A stretch of DNA of 5,150 nt, from assembly GCA_023417985.1 (NCBI GenBank), contig JAEZDV010000075.1:1-5150 (forward strand), read 5' to 3'. The position numbers and the translations under genes were made by a program. This stretch comes from Actinomycetes bacterium. GTDB taxonomy: Bacteria > Actinomycetota > Actinomycetes > Mycobacteriales > Mycobacteriaceae. Position 1 is the stretch's first letter. Every line of letters begins with the position of its first letter. The notes below the pieces were generated by a model. That model saw only the letters and a program-made list of their open reading frames with translations, did not search any database and was not told the origin of the DNA. Below are positions 1 to 5,144 of the stretch, piece by piece.

Positions 1-145
1 CCCCCGACGAAAGGGGTGCCCGCCTCGCGTCTTTGCGTCCAGAAGTCCTCGGCCCTGGTAGTGCTCGACGATGCTCGCGGAGGACAGGACACGAGCGGCC
101 GCCGCGGATCTCATGAGGACTCGCTGAAGACGTGAGGTCCAATTC
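1..145. other. stretch with no supported gene
   Basis: No coding region can be supported here. On the minus strand an ATG at 114-112 opens a frame that stays open to the window edge (38 codons), with the residues SIVEHYQGRGLLDAK in it. I recognise no family, and there is no clear ribosome binding site. It could be the start of a gene cut off by the window edge, or chance. The bases lie downstream of the decayed toxin gene and may be degenerate flank. Confidence 0.4.
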
Positions 146-160
146 GCCGATCAGATCGGC
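146..160. repeat. 15-bp perfect palindrome over the toxin stop codon
   Basis: GCCGATCAGATCGGC is a perfect inverted repeat of 7+1+7 bases. It overlaps the TGA (153-151) that would end the toxin gene in its restored frame. As a hairpin it would have a 6-bp stem and a CAG loop. No T-run follows on the minus strand, so a classical intrinsic terminator is doubtful. It may be a weak 3' structure or coincidence. Confidence 0.4.
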
Positions 161-258
161 TCCGCAAGGCCGCGCGTGAGCGCCTGGATGATCTCCAACC
201 GGCGCGATTCCTGCGCGGCGAGTGCTGCAGCCGGGATCACGAAGTTGCGGACGAGCAT

Positions 259-290
259 CTCTATGTTGCCCGGCCTCTATGTTGCCCGGC
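259..290. repeat. exact 16-bp tandem duplication that frameshifts the toxin relic
   Basis: CTCTATGTTGCCCGGC occurs twice back to back (259-274 and 275-290). Because 16 is not a multiple of 3, the second copy shifts the minus-strand frame. Removing one copy joins the upstream frame (ending ELLGRWPGNIE) to MLVRNFVIPAAALAAQ and runs cleanly to the stop at 153-151. The copies are identical, which suggests a recent replication-slippage event. Confidence 0.95.
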
Positions 291-294
291 CACC

Positions 295-339
295 GCCCGA
301 GGAGTTCGGCGAGTCGCTCAGGCCCGAGGAGTTCGGCGA
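295..339. repeat. 18-bp direct repeat, 27-bp period, inside the toxin relic
   Basis: GCCCGAGGAGTTCGGCGA is found at 295-312 and again at 322-339. The 27-bp period equals nine codons, so the repeat keeps the minus-strand frame and encodes AELLG twice (VAELLGPERLAELLG). It may be an old in-frame duplication or simply the amphipathic helix of the family. Confidence 0.75.
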
Positions 340-726
340 CATCAACGCCCAGCAGGCGAGCCGCTGCGAGCGGGATGTCGGTTTCTTCGGCGATCAGGAT
401 GTCCTGACCTTGCGCGGACTCGTAGAGCCGGTCTTGGACCGCCGACGATTTTTTGTACCGATGCACACTCGATGCGAATTCATCGGCATCCTTCGGCTCA
501 CCCCATGCGGATCGATCCAGCCAGGCGGCCAGCTTCGCCGCGGTGTAACCGGGCACCGTCGGGCATCGGATTGTGAGGCAGGGTTGAGCGACAGTGGCCG
601 CGCATTGTTGAAGATCTCAGGGTGTCACGGCACCACGCACCCACCAGCATGACCTGATTCGGGTCCAGTTCCGGTGCCTGCTCGAGCATCTGCTCGACAA
701 CGCGGATGATCGGGTCGAGGAATCCC

Positions 727-1338
727 TCAGCGATCAGATTCGTGTCGATCAAGACGTCTCCTCCACTCTGGAGCCACGCCACGAACACGCGGATCATCGC
801 TCGCCATGAGGTCGGCGTACACCAGCAGGGCGGGCGCGGGACGTTTGCCACCTAGTGGACCGTCGTAGTCGTGCGACTCGCTGCTCGGCGTTGTCCAGAA
901 CTGGTGACGGACGGTGATGTTCCCGTCTTCTTCCGAACGCCAACGGTTCTTCACCGGCAGCATCGGGTCGAGCTTCGGCACATGGATAGTCAGCGCCGCA
1001 GGTCTGAGCATGTCGTCCGCCGCGAACTCTCCGGAGATCGCAGCGCCAGCGAGGAAGACAGGGTCTTCCGCGTTCACCTTTCTGAACTCCTCGACAGAGC
1101 CGCGATAGGTCGCCAACGTGAGCTTCGTTGCCAGGCCCTTCGGGAACGCTGCGACCCAGAGGTCTAATAGCTCCGCGTCACTGCGATGCCCCCCTGGTCC
1201 GAATCCGGACTGCCGGAACATCCTGACGGCGTCGTTCGCTTGTCCAAGGGAGACGCCGGCTGCCTCGGCGAGCTCGCGCTGAGGTGTCCTCCACAACCTC
1301 GGCCACTGGAGCAGCACGAAGGCGACCTGGGACCGCGC
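727..1338 (-). pseudogene. N-terminally truncated AbiEi-like (type IV) antitoxin
   Basis: About 203 residues of an AbiEi-family antitoxin-like protein. The first part, RSQVAFVLLQWPRLWRTPQ, leads into a winged-helix segment (QRELAEAAGVSLGQANDAV, about 1200-1281) of the kind that binds the operator. A middle part with LLDLWVAAFP and a C-terminal ALLVYADLMASDDPR box (about 787-830) follow, and both are typical of the family as I know it. Full-length relatives carry roughly 130-150 extra N-terminal residues; nothing like them is seen upstream. The frame stays open back to 1767 but reads through the DUF3024 gene in the wrong frame. I see no convincing start codon or ribosome binding site near 1338. 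The gene overlaps the toxin start by 26 bases (727-752), the usual antitoxin-toxin order. A shortened protein from a weak start cannot be excluded. Confidence 0.75.
758..764 (-). promoter_or_regulatory. Shine-Dalgarno site that sets the toxin TTG start
   Basis: On the minus strand GGAGGAG (764-758) lies 7 bases before TTG 752-750, measured from its GGAGG core (764-760). This ideal spacing is why TTG 752 is preferred over the in-frame ATG further upstream (803-801 region), which lies deep inside the antitoxin coding region. The site is inside the antitoxin gene, so the two were translationally coupled. Confidence 0.7.
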
Positions 1339-1365
1339 CCTACAGTGTCGGACAAGGTGGCCGGC

Positions 1366-1400
1366 TGTCCGTTTGTGTCTTGATAAGTGACAAACGGACA
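1366..1400. repeat. 35-bp imperfect palindrome (possible recombinase or regulator site)
   Basis: Arms TGTCCGTTTGT (1366-1376) and ACAAACGGACA (1390-1400) are perfect 11-bp inverted repeats. After a 2-base mismatch the symmetry resumes as CTT/AAG around the centre at 1383, giving 14 of 16 matching pairs. A further small palindrome, TGTCGGACA, lies at 1346-1354. Antitoxin similarity begins just downstream (minus-strand sense), at about 1338. Such a two-armed site could bind a tyrosine recombinase or a dimeric repressor, or could be joined ends left by a lost element. No T-run follows, so a terminator is less likely. The arms are seen directly; the function is inference. Confidence 0.75.
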
Positions 1401-1416
1401 CGTCGCTCCCGAGCGC

Positions 1417-1434
1417 ACGAAGAAGACGAAGAAG
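1417..1434. repeat. two tandem copies of ACGAAGAAG
   Basis: ACGAAGAAG at 1417-1425 is followed directly by ACGAAGAAG at 1426-1434. It lies in the 80-base gap (1401-1480) between the palindrome and the end of the DUF3024 gene. No gene is seen in this gap. The repeat is short and may be chance. Confidence 0.5.
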
Positions 1435-1480
1435 AGCAGCAAGCAGAGTTGCCGCATCGTCGGTGAGTAACGCACCGGAC

Positions 1481-1810
1481 TCAACCCCAGAAGATCGGGT
1501 CGCCCGAGTCCTCGATGTGGTCGAGCAGGGACTGCGCGTCCCGGCTCGGCTCCTTCCATTTGTACTCGTCGAACTCGAGGTTGCGACCGCGCCAGTAGAT
1601 CGACCACAGCCCGGTCGTCCTGGCGTAGCGCAGGCGGGCGATCGGGAACCGGGTGTGCTCGCCCACGCCGTCCCAAGGCGGCCGGACCTCGACGATGGTG
1701 ACGCGCCGGTCCGCGACGTCAGCCTCGACTTCGAGCTCGTCCCAGAGGTGCTCCGGCACGCGCTCACGCGCCCACAGTCGGATCCGGTGAAGATCGGTCT
1801 CCGGAAGCAC
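1481..1810 (-). CDS. DUF3024 family protein, function unknown
   Basis: A 109-residue protein starting at GTG 1810-1808. It resembles the small DUF3024 family of actinobacteria: RRVTIVEVRPPW (35-46), PIARLRY (56-62), LWSIYWRGRN (68-77) and the C-terminal DPIFWG (104-109) are the landmarks. There is no signal peptide or membrane segment, so it is probably cytoplasmic. GTG 1810 is the only reasonable start: an in-frame stop lies a few codons upstream, and a GGGG stretch sits about 5 bases before it. The size matches the family. It reads in the same direction as menB and the toxin-antitoxin relic, but the gaps (108 bp to menB, 140 bp to the antitoxin remnant) do not demand one operon. The biochemical role of the family is not known to me. 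Confidence 0.8.
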   Translation of the reverse strand: MLPETDLHRIRLWARERVPEHLWDELEVEADVADRRVTIVEVRPPWDGVGEHTRFPIARLRYARTTGLWSIYWRGRNLEFDEYKWKEPSRDAQSLLDHIEDSGDPIFWG

Positions 1811-1918
1811 GAGTACCCCAGGTCATCGGTGGCTTCCGTCGAAATCTTTCGGACTTTTGCGGACTGGATACGGACTATGCGACTCTAAACCCAGTCTGAA
1901 CTGCGGAAACGCGAAGAC
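1811..1918 (-). promoter_or_regulatory. menB-DUF3024 gap with three CGGACT repeats
   Basis: On the plus strand CGGACT occurs at 1850-1855, 1860-1865 and 1871-1876, so starts are 10 and 11 bases apart, about one helical turn. Such phasing can mark cooperative protein binding on one DNA face. They lie 40-66 bases upstream of the DUF3024 GTG. A TANNNT-type box, TAGAGT, is present further upstream on the minus strand, with only a weak -35. I see no strong terminator for menB. A regulatory role is an inference from spacing alone. Confidence 0.35.
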
Positions 1919-2812
1919 TCAGTAGTACCAGGGGTACGGCGACCAGTCCGGATCACGCTTCTCGAGGAAGCTGTCGCGGCCCTCGACGGCCTCGTCCGTC
2001 ATGTACGCCAGGCGAGTCGCCTCGCCCGCGAACAACTGCTGGCCCACGAGACCGTCGTCGGCGAGGTTGAACGCGTACTTGAGCATGCGCTGCGCCTGGG
2101 GCGACTTGCCGTTGATCTTCTCCGCCCATTCCAGCGCGACGGTCTCGAGCTCGTCGTGCGCGACCACCCGGTTCACCGCGCCCATGTGGTGCATGTCGTC
2201 GGCCGAGTAGGTGTCGCCGAGGAAGAAGATCTCGCGGGCGAACTTCTGCCCGACCATCTTGGCGAGGTACGCGCTGCCGTAACCGCCGTCGAAGCTGCCC
2301 ACGTCGGCGTCGGTCTGCTTGAAGCGGGCGTGCTCGCGCGACGCCAGGGTCAGGTCGCATGTCACGTGCAGGCTGTGGCCACCGCCGGCGGCCCATCCGT
2401 TGACGAGCGCGATGACGACCTTGGGCATGAAGCGGATGAGGCGCTGCACCTCGAGGATGTGCAGCCGGCCTGCCCGCGCCTTGTCGACCGTGTCCGCGGT
2501 CTCCCCGCTCGCGTACCGGTAGCCGCTGCGTCCGCGGATGCGCTGATCTCCGCCGGAGCAGAACGCCCAACCGCCGTCCTTGGGGCTCGGGCCGTTGCCC
2601 GTCAGCAGGACGACGCCGACGTCCGACGTCATCCGCGCGTGGTCGAGCGCACGGTAGAGCTCGTCCACGGTGTGCGGCCGGAACGCGTTGCGTACCTCCG
2701 GCCTGTCGAACGCGACACGGACGGTGCCCTGCGTGACATGTCGGTGGTAGGTGATGTCGGTCAGGTTCTCGAACCCGGGAACCGGGCGCCACAACTGGGA
2801 ATCGAAGGTCAC
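1919..2812 (-). CDS. menB: 1,4-dihydroxy-2-naphthoyl-CoA synthase (MenB)
   Basis: Converts o-succinylbenzoyl-CoA to 1,4-dihydroxy-2-naphthoyl-CoA by an intramolecular Claisen (Dieckmann-type) ring closure in menaquinone synthesis; cytoplasmic crotonase-fold enzyme. The 297 residues show the crotonase oxyanion-hole segments CSGGDQ (85-90) and GWAAGGGH (139-146). The catalytic block TDADVGSFDGGYGS follows at 167-180. S173, D175 and Y270 correspond with a constant offset of 17 to Ser190, Asp192 and Tyr287 of the Mycobacterium tuberculosis enzyme. D168 matches Asp185, the side chain that replaces bicarbonate in the bicarbonate-independent class. The C-terminus SPYPWYY is typical. Start is GTG 2812-2810. 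AAGG lies about 7 bases upstream, overlapping a TANNNT box, so the message may be leaderless. It diverges from the thioesterase-menC pair. Very confident. Confidence 0.97.
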   Translation of the reverse strand: MTFDSQLWRPVPGFENLTDITYHRHVTQGTVRVAFDRPEVRNAFRPHTVDELYRALDHARMTSDVGVVLLTGNGPSPKDGGWAFCSGGDQRIRGRSGYRYASGETADTVDKARAGRLHILEVQRLIRFMPKVVIALVNGWAAGGGHSLHVTCDLTLASREHARFKQTDADVGSFDGGYGSAYLAKMVGQKFAREIFFLGDTYSADDMHHMGAVNRVVAHDELETVALEWAEKINGKSPQAQRMLKYAFNLADDGLVGQQLFAGEATRLAYMTDEAVEGRDSFLEKRDPDWSPYPWYY

Positions 2813-2818
2813 CTCGTC

Positions 2819-2824
2819 ACCTTA
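2819..2824 (-). promoter_or_regulatory. candidate -10 box for menB
   Basis: TAAGGT on the minus strand fits TANNNT and ends 6 bases before the GTG start of menB. A transcript start at or within a base of the GTG would make a leaderless message. The same bases (AAGG) could instead act as a Shine-Dalgarno site at 7 bases spacing, so the two readings compete. No convincing -35 is visible. Confidence 0.4.
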
Positions 2825-2862
2825 GAGGCCCGGGCCGACGGACGGCGGGACCGTGGGGCGGA

Positions 2863-2868
2863 TAACGT
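2863..2868 (+). promoter_or_regulatory. candidate -10 box for the thioesterase-menC operon
   Basis: TAACGT fits the actinobacterial TANNNT pattern and ends 7 bases before ATG 2876. There is no Shine-Dalgarno sequence in the bases between, so initiation on a leaderless message from about 2876 is the natural reading. An alternative start, GTG 2867, lies inside the box and has a G-rich stretch (2855-2858) 8 bases upstream. The -35 region is weak. Confidence 0.45.
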
Positions 2869-2875
2869 GCATCAC

Positions 2876-3577
2876 ATGAGCGAGCAGACCGGCCACGACG
2901 CCGACCGGAACTTCAGCGCCACCCGAGACGTCGGGGTCGATCGAGGGGCCGGCGGCAACGGTGCAGGCGACGACTACGAGCACCACGGAGGCTTCCCGGT
3001 CTACGAGCCGGTGAAGGCCGGACCGAACTACGCCACGTTCGTCGAGACGTTCCGTCGCCTCCAGGACCTCATGGTCTCGACGCACGCTCCCGACGACGTG
3101 ATCGACCGGGCGATCGAGCAGACCGAGGCGCTCGTCGATCTCCTCGCGCCGTACGAGGTGCCCGAGGGGAGGTCGCCGGCGGGCTTCAACGTCGAGCTAC
3201 CCGGCCGGGGCAGTGCGTTGCTGCTGCCCTGGAAGATCGAGAAATTCGGCGAGGACGGCGTACGCGAACGCGGCATGTTCCGTCGCTATCACCTCGGCGG
3301 GAACGGTGCAGCCCACGGAGGCACGCTTCCGCTGCTGTTCGACGATCTGTTCGGCATGGTGATCCACGCCAACGGACGCCCGATCGCGCGCACCGGATAC
3401 CTCCACGTCAACTACCGCAAGATCACGCCTATCGAAACGGAACTCGTGGTCGACGGATGGGTGGACCGGGTCGAAGGCCGCAAGGCCTACTGCAAGGCCG
3501 AACTCCGCGATCTCGACGGCAACCTACTCGCCGATTCCGAAGCCCTGATGATCCAGCTTCTACCCGGCCAGCAGTGA
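2876..3577 (+). CDS. PaaI-type hotdog thioesterase, candidate DHNA-CoA hydrolase
   Basis: A 233-residue acyl-CoA thioesterase of the PaaI/4HBT hotdog superfamily. The core motif is GNGAAHGGTLPLLFDD: HGG at 147-149 and D156 nine residues after the His. That is the spacing of the catalytic Asp in PaaI and of the catalytic Glu in the E. coli DHNA-CoA thioesterase MenI (YdiI). A strand-rich hotdog half follows (TGYLHVNYRKITP, then the GRKAYCKAEL and SEALM segments). The first 45 residues are acidic, Gly-rich and probably disordered; 55-95 look helical. ATG 2876 is chosen because it follows a TANNNT box; GTG 2867 would add three residues. It diverges from menB and its TGA overlaps the GTG of menC by 4 bases. 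This points to hydrolysis of DHNA-CoA in menaquinone synthesis, although substrate cannot be read from the sequence. Confidence 0.88.
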   Translation: MSEQTGHDADRNFSATRDVGVDRGAGGNGAGDDYEHHGGFPVYEPVKAGPNYATFVETFRRLQDLMVSTHAPDDVIDRAIEQTEALVDLLAPYEVPEGRSPAGFNVELPGRGSALLLPWKIEKFGEDGVRERGMFRRYHLGGNGAAHGGTLPLLFDDLFGMVIHANGRPIARTGYLHVNYRKITPIETELVVDGWVDRVEGRKAYCKAELRDLDGNLLADSEALMIQLLPGQQ

Positions 3578-4557
3578 CCGCTCCACCCCTCCCGTCCGTC
3601 GACGAATTGCTCGAGAGCGCTGTCGTCGTCTCGCTGCCCATGCGGGTGCGCTTCCGCGGGATCACCCGACGCGAGGTGCTGTTGCTTCGCGGGCCCGCAG
3701 GCTGGGGGGAGTTCGGGGCCTTCCCCGAATACGAGGACGACGAGGCCACCTATTGGCTGCGGTCTGCGATCGAATCGGCATGGGAGGGTTACCCACCGGC
3801 GGTCCGGTCCGTGGTCCCCGTCAACGCGACCGTCCCGGCCGTCGGTCCGGACCGCGTGCCCGACGTACTCGCGCGGTTCCCCGGCGCCCGGACCGCAAAG
3901 GTGAAGGTCGCCGAACCCGGTCAGGATCTCGCCCAGGATCTCGCGCGGGTGCGAGCGGTCCGCGAACTGGTCCCTCGCGTCCGTGTGGACGCCAACGGCG
4001 GATGGACGGTCGACGAGGCCGTCGCCGCGCTCACGGCTCTCGCCGCGGACGCGCCGCTCGAGTACGCCGAACAACCGTGCGCGACCGTGCCCGAACTCGT
4101 CGCCGTCCGTACGCGGCTTCCCGACGTGCGCATCGCTGCGGACGAGAGCATCCGCAGGGCCGAGGACCCGATGCGCGTCGTGCGGGCCGGCGGGGCTGAT
4201 GTCGCCGTGGTCAAGGTCGCTCCGCTCGGCGGAGTGCGGCGACTGCTGACGCTGGCCGACGAACTCACAGCTCAGGGCGTCGACGTGGTGGTTTCGAGCG
4301 CACTCGACTACGCAGTCGGGATGAGTGCCGGACTCGCGGCGGCGGCTGCCCTGCCGGAACTGCCGTTCGCGTGCGGACTCGGGACCGGCGGCTTCTTCAC
4401 GGAGGATGTCGCGGTCCCGCGCCGCATGTCCGGCGGAACCCTCGAGGTGGCAGCGGTCGTCCCGGACCCGGCGATGCTCGACACGGTTCGGGCTGCTCCG
4501 GACCGTGCGATGTGGTGGTTCGAGCGCCTGAAACGGTGCCGTGCCCTGCTGGGCTGA
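3574..4557 (+). CDS. menC: o-succinylbenzoate synthase (MenC)
   Basis: Dehydrates SHCHC (2-succinyl-6-hydroxy-2,4-cyclohexadiene-1-carboxylate) to o-succinylbenzoate in menaquinone synthesis; a Mg-dependent enolase-superfamily enzyme. The 327 residues match the short actinobacterial MenC length. An N-terminal capping domain precedes a TIM-barrel with all catalytic residues. These are the KVK motif (K109, K111), three metal ligands D139 (in RVDANGG), E166 (in YAEQP) and D190 (in AADES), and the opposite lysine K214 (in VVKVAPLGG). A Gly-rich GLGTGG segment lies at 268-273. The start GTG 3574-3576 overlaps the thioesterase stop as GTGA. No Shine-Dalgarno sequence is seen, so translation probably depends on the upstream gene. 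MenE and MenD are not in the window. Confidence 0.95.
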   Translation: MTAPPLPSVDELLESAVVVSLPMRVRFRGITRREVLLLRGPAGWGEFGAFPEYEDDEATYWLRSAIESAWEGYPPAVRSVVPVNATVPAVGPDRVPDVLARFPGARTAKVKVAEPGQDLAQDLARVRAVRELVPRVRVDANGGWTVDEAVAALTALAADAPLEYAEQPCATVPELVAVRTRLPDVRIAADESIRRAEDPMRVVRAGGADVAVVKVAPLGGVRRLLTLADELTAQGVDVVVSSALDYAVGMSAGLAAAAALPELPFACGLGTGGFFTEDVAVPRRMSGGTLEVAAVVPDPAMLDTVRAAPDRAMWWFERLKRCRALLG

Positions 4558-4586
4558 ACGCCGAGTATGTACCTGCTACAGAGTCG

Positions 4587-4617
4587 TATATCGTTCCCCC
4601 AGTCCCAACAGTCCCAA
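4587..4617 (+). promoter_or_regulatory. possible promoter and 9-bp tandem repeat upstream of the last gene
   Basis: The 86-base gap after menC is less GC-rich than its surroundings. It holds overlapping -10-like boxes TATATC (4587-4592) and TATCGT (4589-4594), then CAGTCCCAA twice in tandem (4600-4608, 4609-4617). A transcript starting near 4601 would have a leader of about 43 bases. The -35 is not convincing. The tandem repeat could be an operator or slippage; no hairpin with a T-run ends the menC message here. Confidence 0.4.
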
Positions 4618-4630
4618 GTGTCACATTTAC

Positions 4631-4635
4631 GGAGG
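4631..4635 (+). promoter_or_regulatory. Shine-Dalgarno site deciding start GTG 4644
   Basis: GGAGG lies 8 bases before GTG 4644 and only 2 bases before the in-frame GTG 4638. The spacing favours GTG 4644 as the start. Confidence 0.7.
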
Positions 4636-4643
4636 CAGTGAAA

Positions 4644-5084
4644 GTGGTTGCAGCTCTGCACGATGCTCTGCTCGGACCTGACAAGTTTCCGGCGGTCAAG
4701 GCCGATGTCGAAACTCTGATCGACGCAGAAGTGTCGGACAAGAAGGGTGCCTCGGGCCTCGCCCTCAAGGGTGGGTACGCCGCAGTGAAGAAGGTCGGCC
4801 CGTCCGTCGTGCCCGGCGCGATCGAGAGCCTGCTGCCCGACTTCGTCGAGCGGCTCCAGCCGTTCTGGAACGAATACGCCGGTGCCGGCTCGTTCGCCGA
4901 CTTCCTCGTCGCTCGCGGTGACGCGGTCGCCGACGCCCTGCTCGGAGTGACCGACGAGAAGATCGCCGGCTCGTCCAAGACCGCTGTGAAGAAGGTCTAC
5001 GACTCGCTGCGTCCTTCGGCCAAGAAGCACGTCATCGAGGCTCTTCCCCGCCTGGGCGACCTCGTCCAGAAGCACGCGGTCTGA
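4644..5084 (+). CDS. conserved actinobacterial protein, DUF6918-like, function unknown
   Basis: A 146-residue protein without signal peptide or membrane segments, so probably cytoplasmic. It is mostly helical and Ala/Val/Lys-rich. Landmarks are LIDAEVSDKKGASGLALKGG (25-44), GYAAVKKVGPSVVP (44-57), LLPDFVERLQPFW (63-75), FLVARGDAVADALLGVTD (87-104) and LPRLGDLVQKHAV at the end (134-146). I recognise it as the small actinobacterial family called DUF6918, from memory and with moderate certainty; no function is known to me. The start GTG 4644 is set by GGAGG at 4631-4635. It is 86 bases past menC and has its own likely promoter, so a role in menaquinone synthesis should not be assumed from position. 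Codon use looks native. Confidence 0.8.
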   Translation: MVAALHDALLGPDKFPAVKADVETLIDAEVSDKKGASGLALKGGYAAVKKVGPSVVPGAIESLLPDFVERLQPFWNEYAGAGSFADFLVARGDAVADALLGVTDEKIAGSSKTAVKKVYDSLRPSAKKHVIEALPRLGDLVQKHAV

Positions 5085-5128
5085 CCGACTCGCACATTGC
5101 GGGCAGCCCGACGAACGTCGCGGTGACC

Positions 5129-5144
5129 ACCGGCTCCGGCCGGT
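5129..5144. repeat. small GC-rich hairpin at the window end
   Basis: ACCGGC (5129-5134) and GCCGGT (5139-5144) pair around a TCCG loop. There is no T-run, and the 66 bases after the last gene hold no supported gene. Short plus and minus frames run off the edge here, so the hairpin may equally lie inside a gene that continues beyond the window. Confidence 0.3.

Larger units (their letters stand above)
151..752 (-). pseudogene. decayed AbiEii-like (type IV) toxin, nucleotidyltransferase-fold family
   Basis: Relic of the toxin partner of the AbiEi-like gene just upstream. AbiEii-type toxins are nucleotidyltransferase-fold proteins neutralised by an AbiEi antitoxin. Reading starts at TTG 752-750 and gives an N-terminal piece ending VMLVGAWCRDTL (about 618). 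The frame then changes to EIFNNARPLSLN (618-583), changes again to a long recognisable piece with TVPGYTAAKLAAWLDRS and the KDAD motif (about 493-482), and after the 16-bp duplication at 259-290 changes once more to the natural C-terminus LTRGLAEPI, stop TGA 153-151. In relatives as I recall them, roughly 80-90 residues with the catalytic DxD core lie between the CRD motif and the EIF segment; here they are absent. Three separate lesions make a working toxin very unlikely. The family call rests on recognition of motifs, not on a search. Confidence 0.8.

Noticed and set aside
259..339. Repeats in the toxin tail as a CRISPR or satellite array
   Set aside because: Only two copies of each unit, with no regular unique spacers.
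176..652. Plus-strand open frame over the toxin relic
   Set aside because: The minus strand carries recognisable protein motifs; the plus-strand product matches no family I know.
1366..1400. Palindrome as an intrinsic terminator for the DUF3024 gene
   Set aside because: The loop region is long, the stem is only moderately GC-rich, and no T-run follows on the minus strand.
1164..1458. Minus-strand ATG near 1458 with a hydrophobic start resembling a signal peptide (MRQLCLLLFFVFF)
   Set aside because: The hydrophobic run comes from the CTTCTTCGT repeat, it then crosses the palindrome and runs out of frame through the antitoxin remnant; no ribosome binding site is seen.
1339..1767. Upstream extension of the antitoxin frame to 1767
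   Set aside because: It crosses the DUF3024 gene in a different frame and gives low-complexity Ser/Arg/Thr sequence with no antitoxin features.
2156..2875. Long plus-strand open frame opposite menB, in frame with the thioesterase
   Set aside because: It is the antisense of menB in GC-rich DNA. The thioesterase similarity begins only after 2876, where a promoter box and ATG are present.
3487..4268. Minus-strand open frames opposite menC
   Set aside because: Arg/Ser-rich shadows of menC produced by high GC content.
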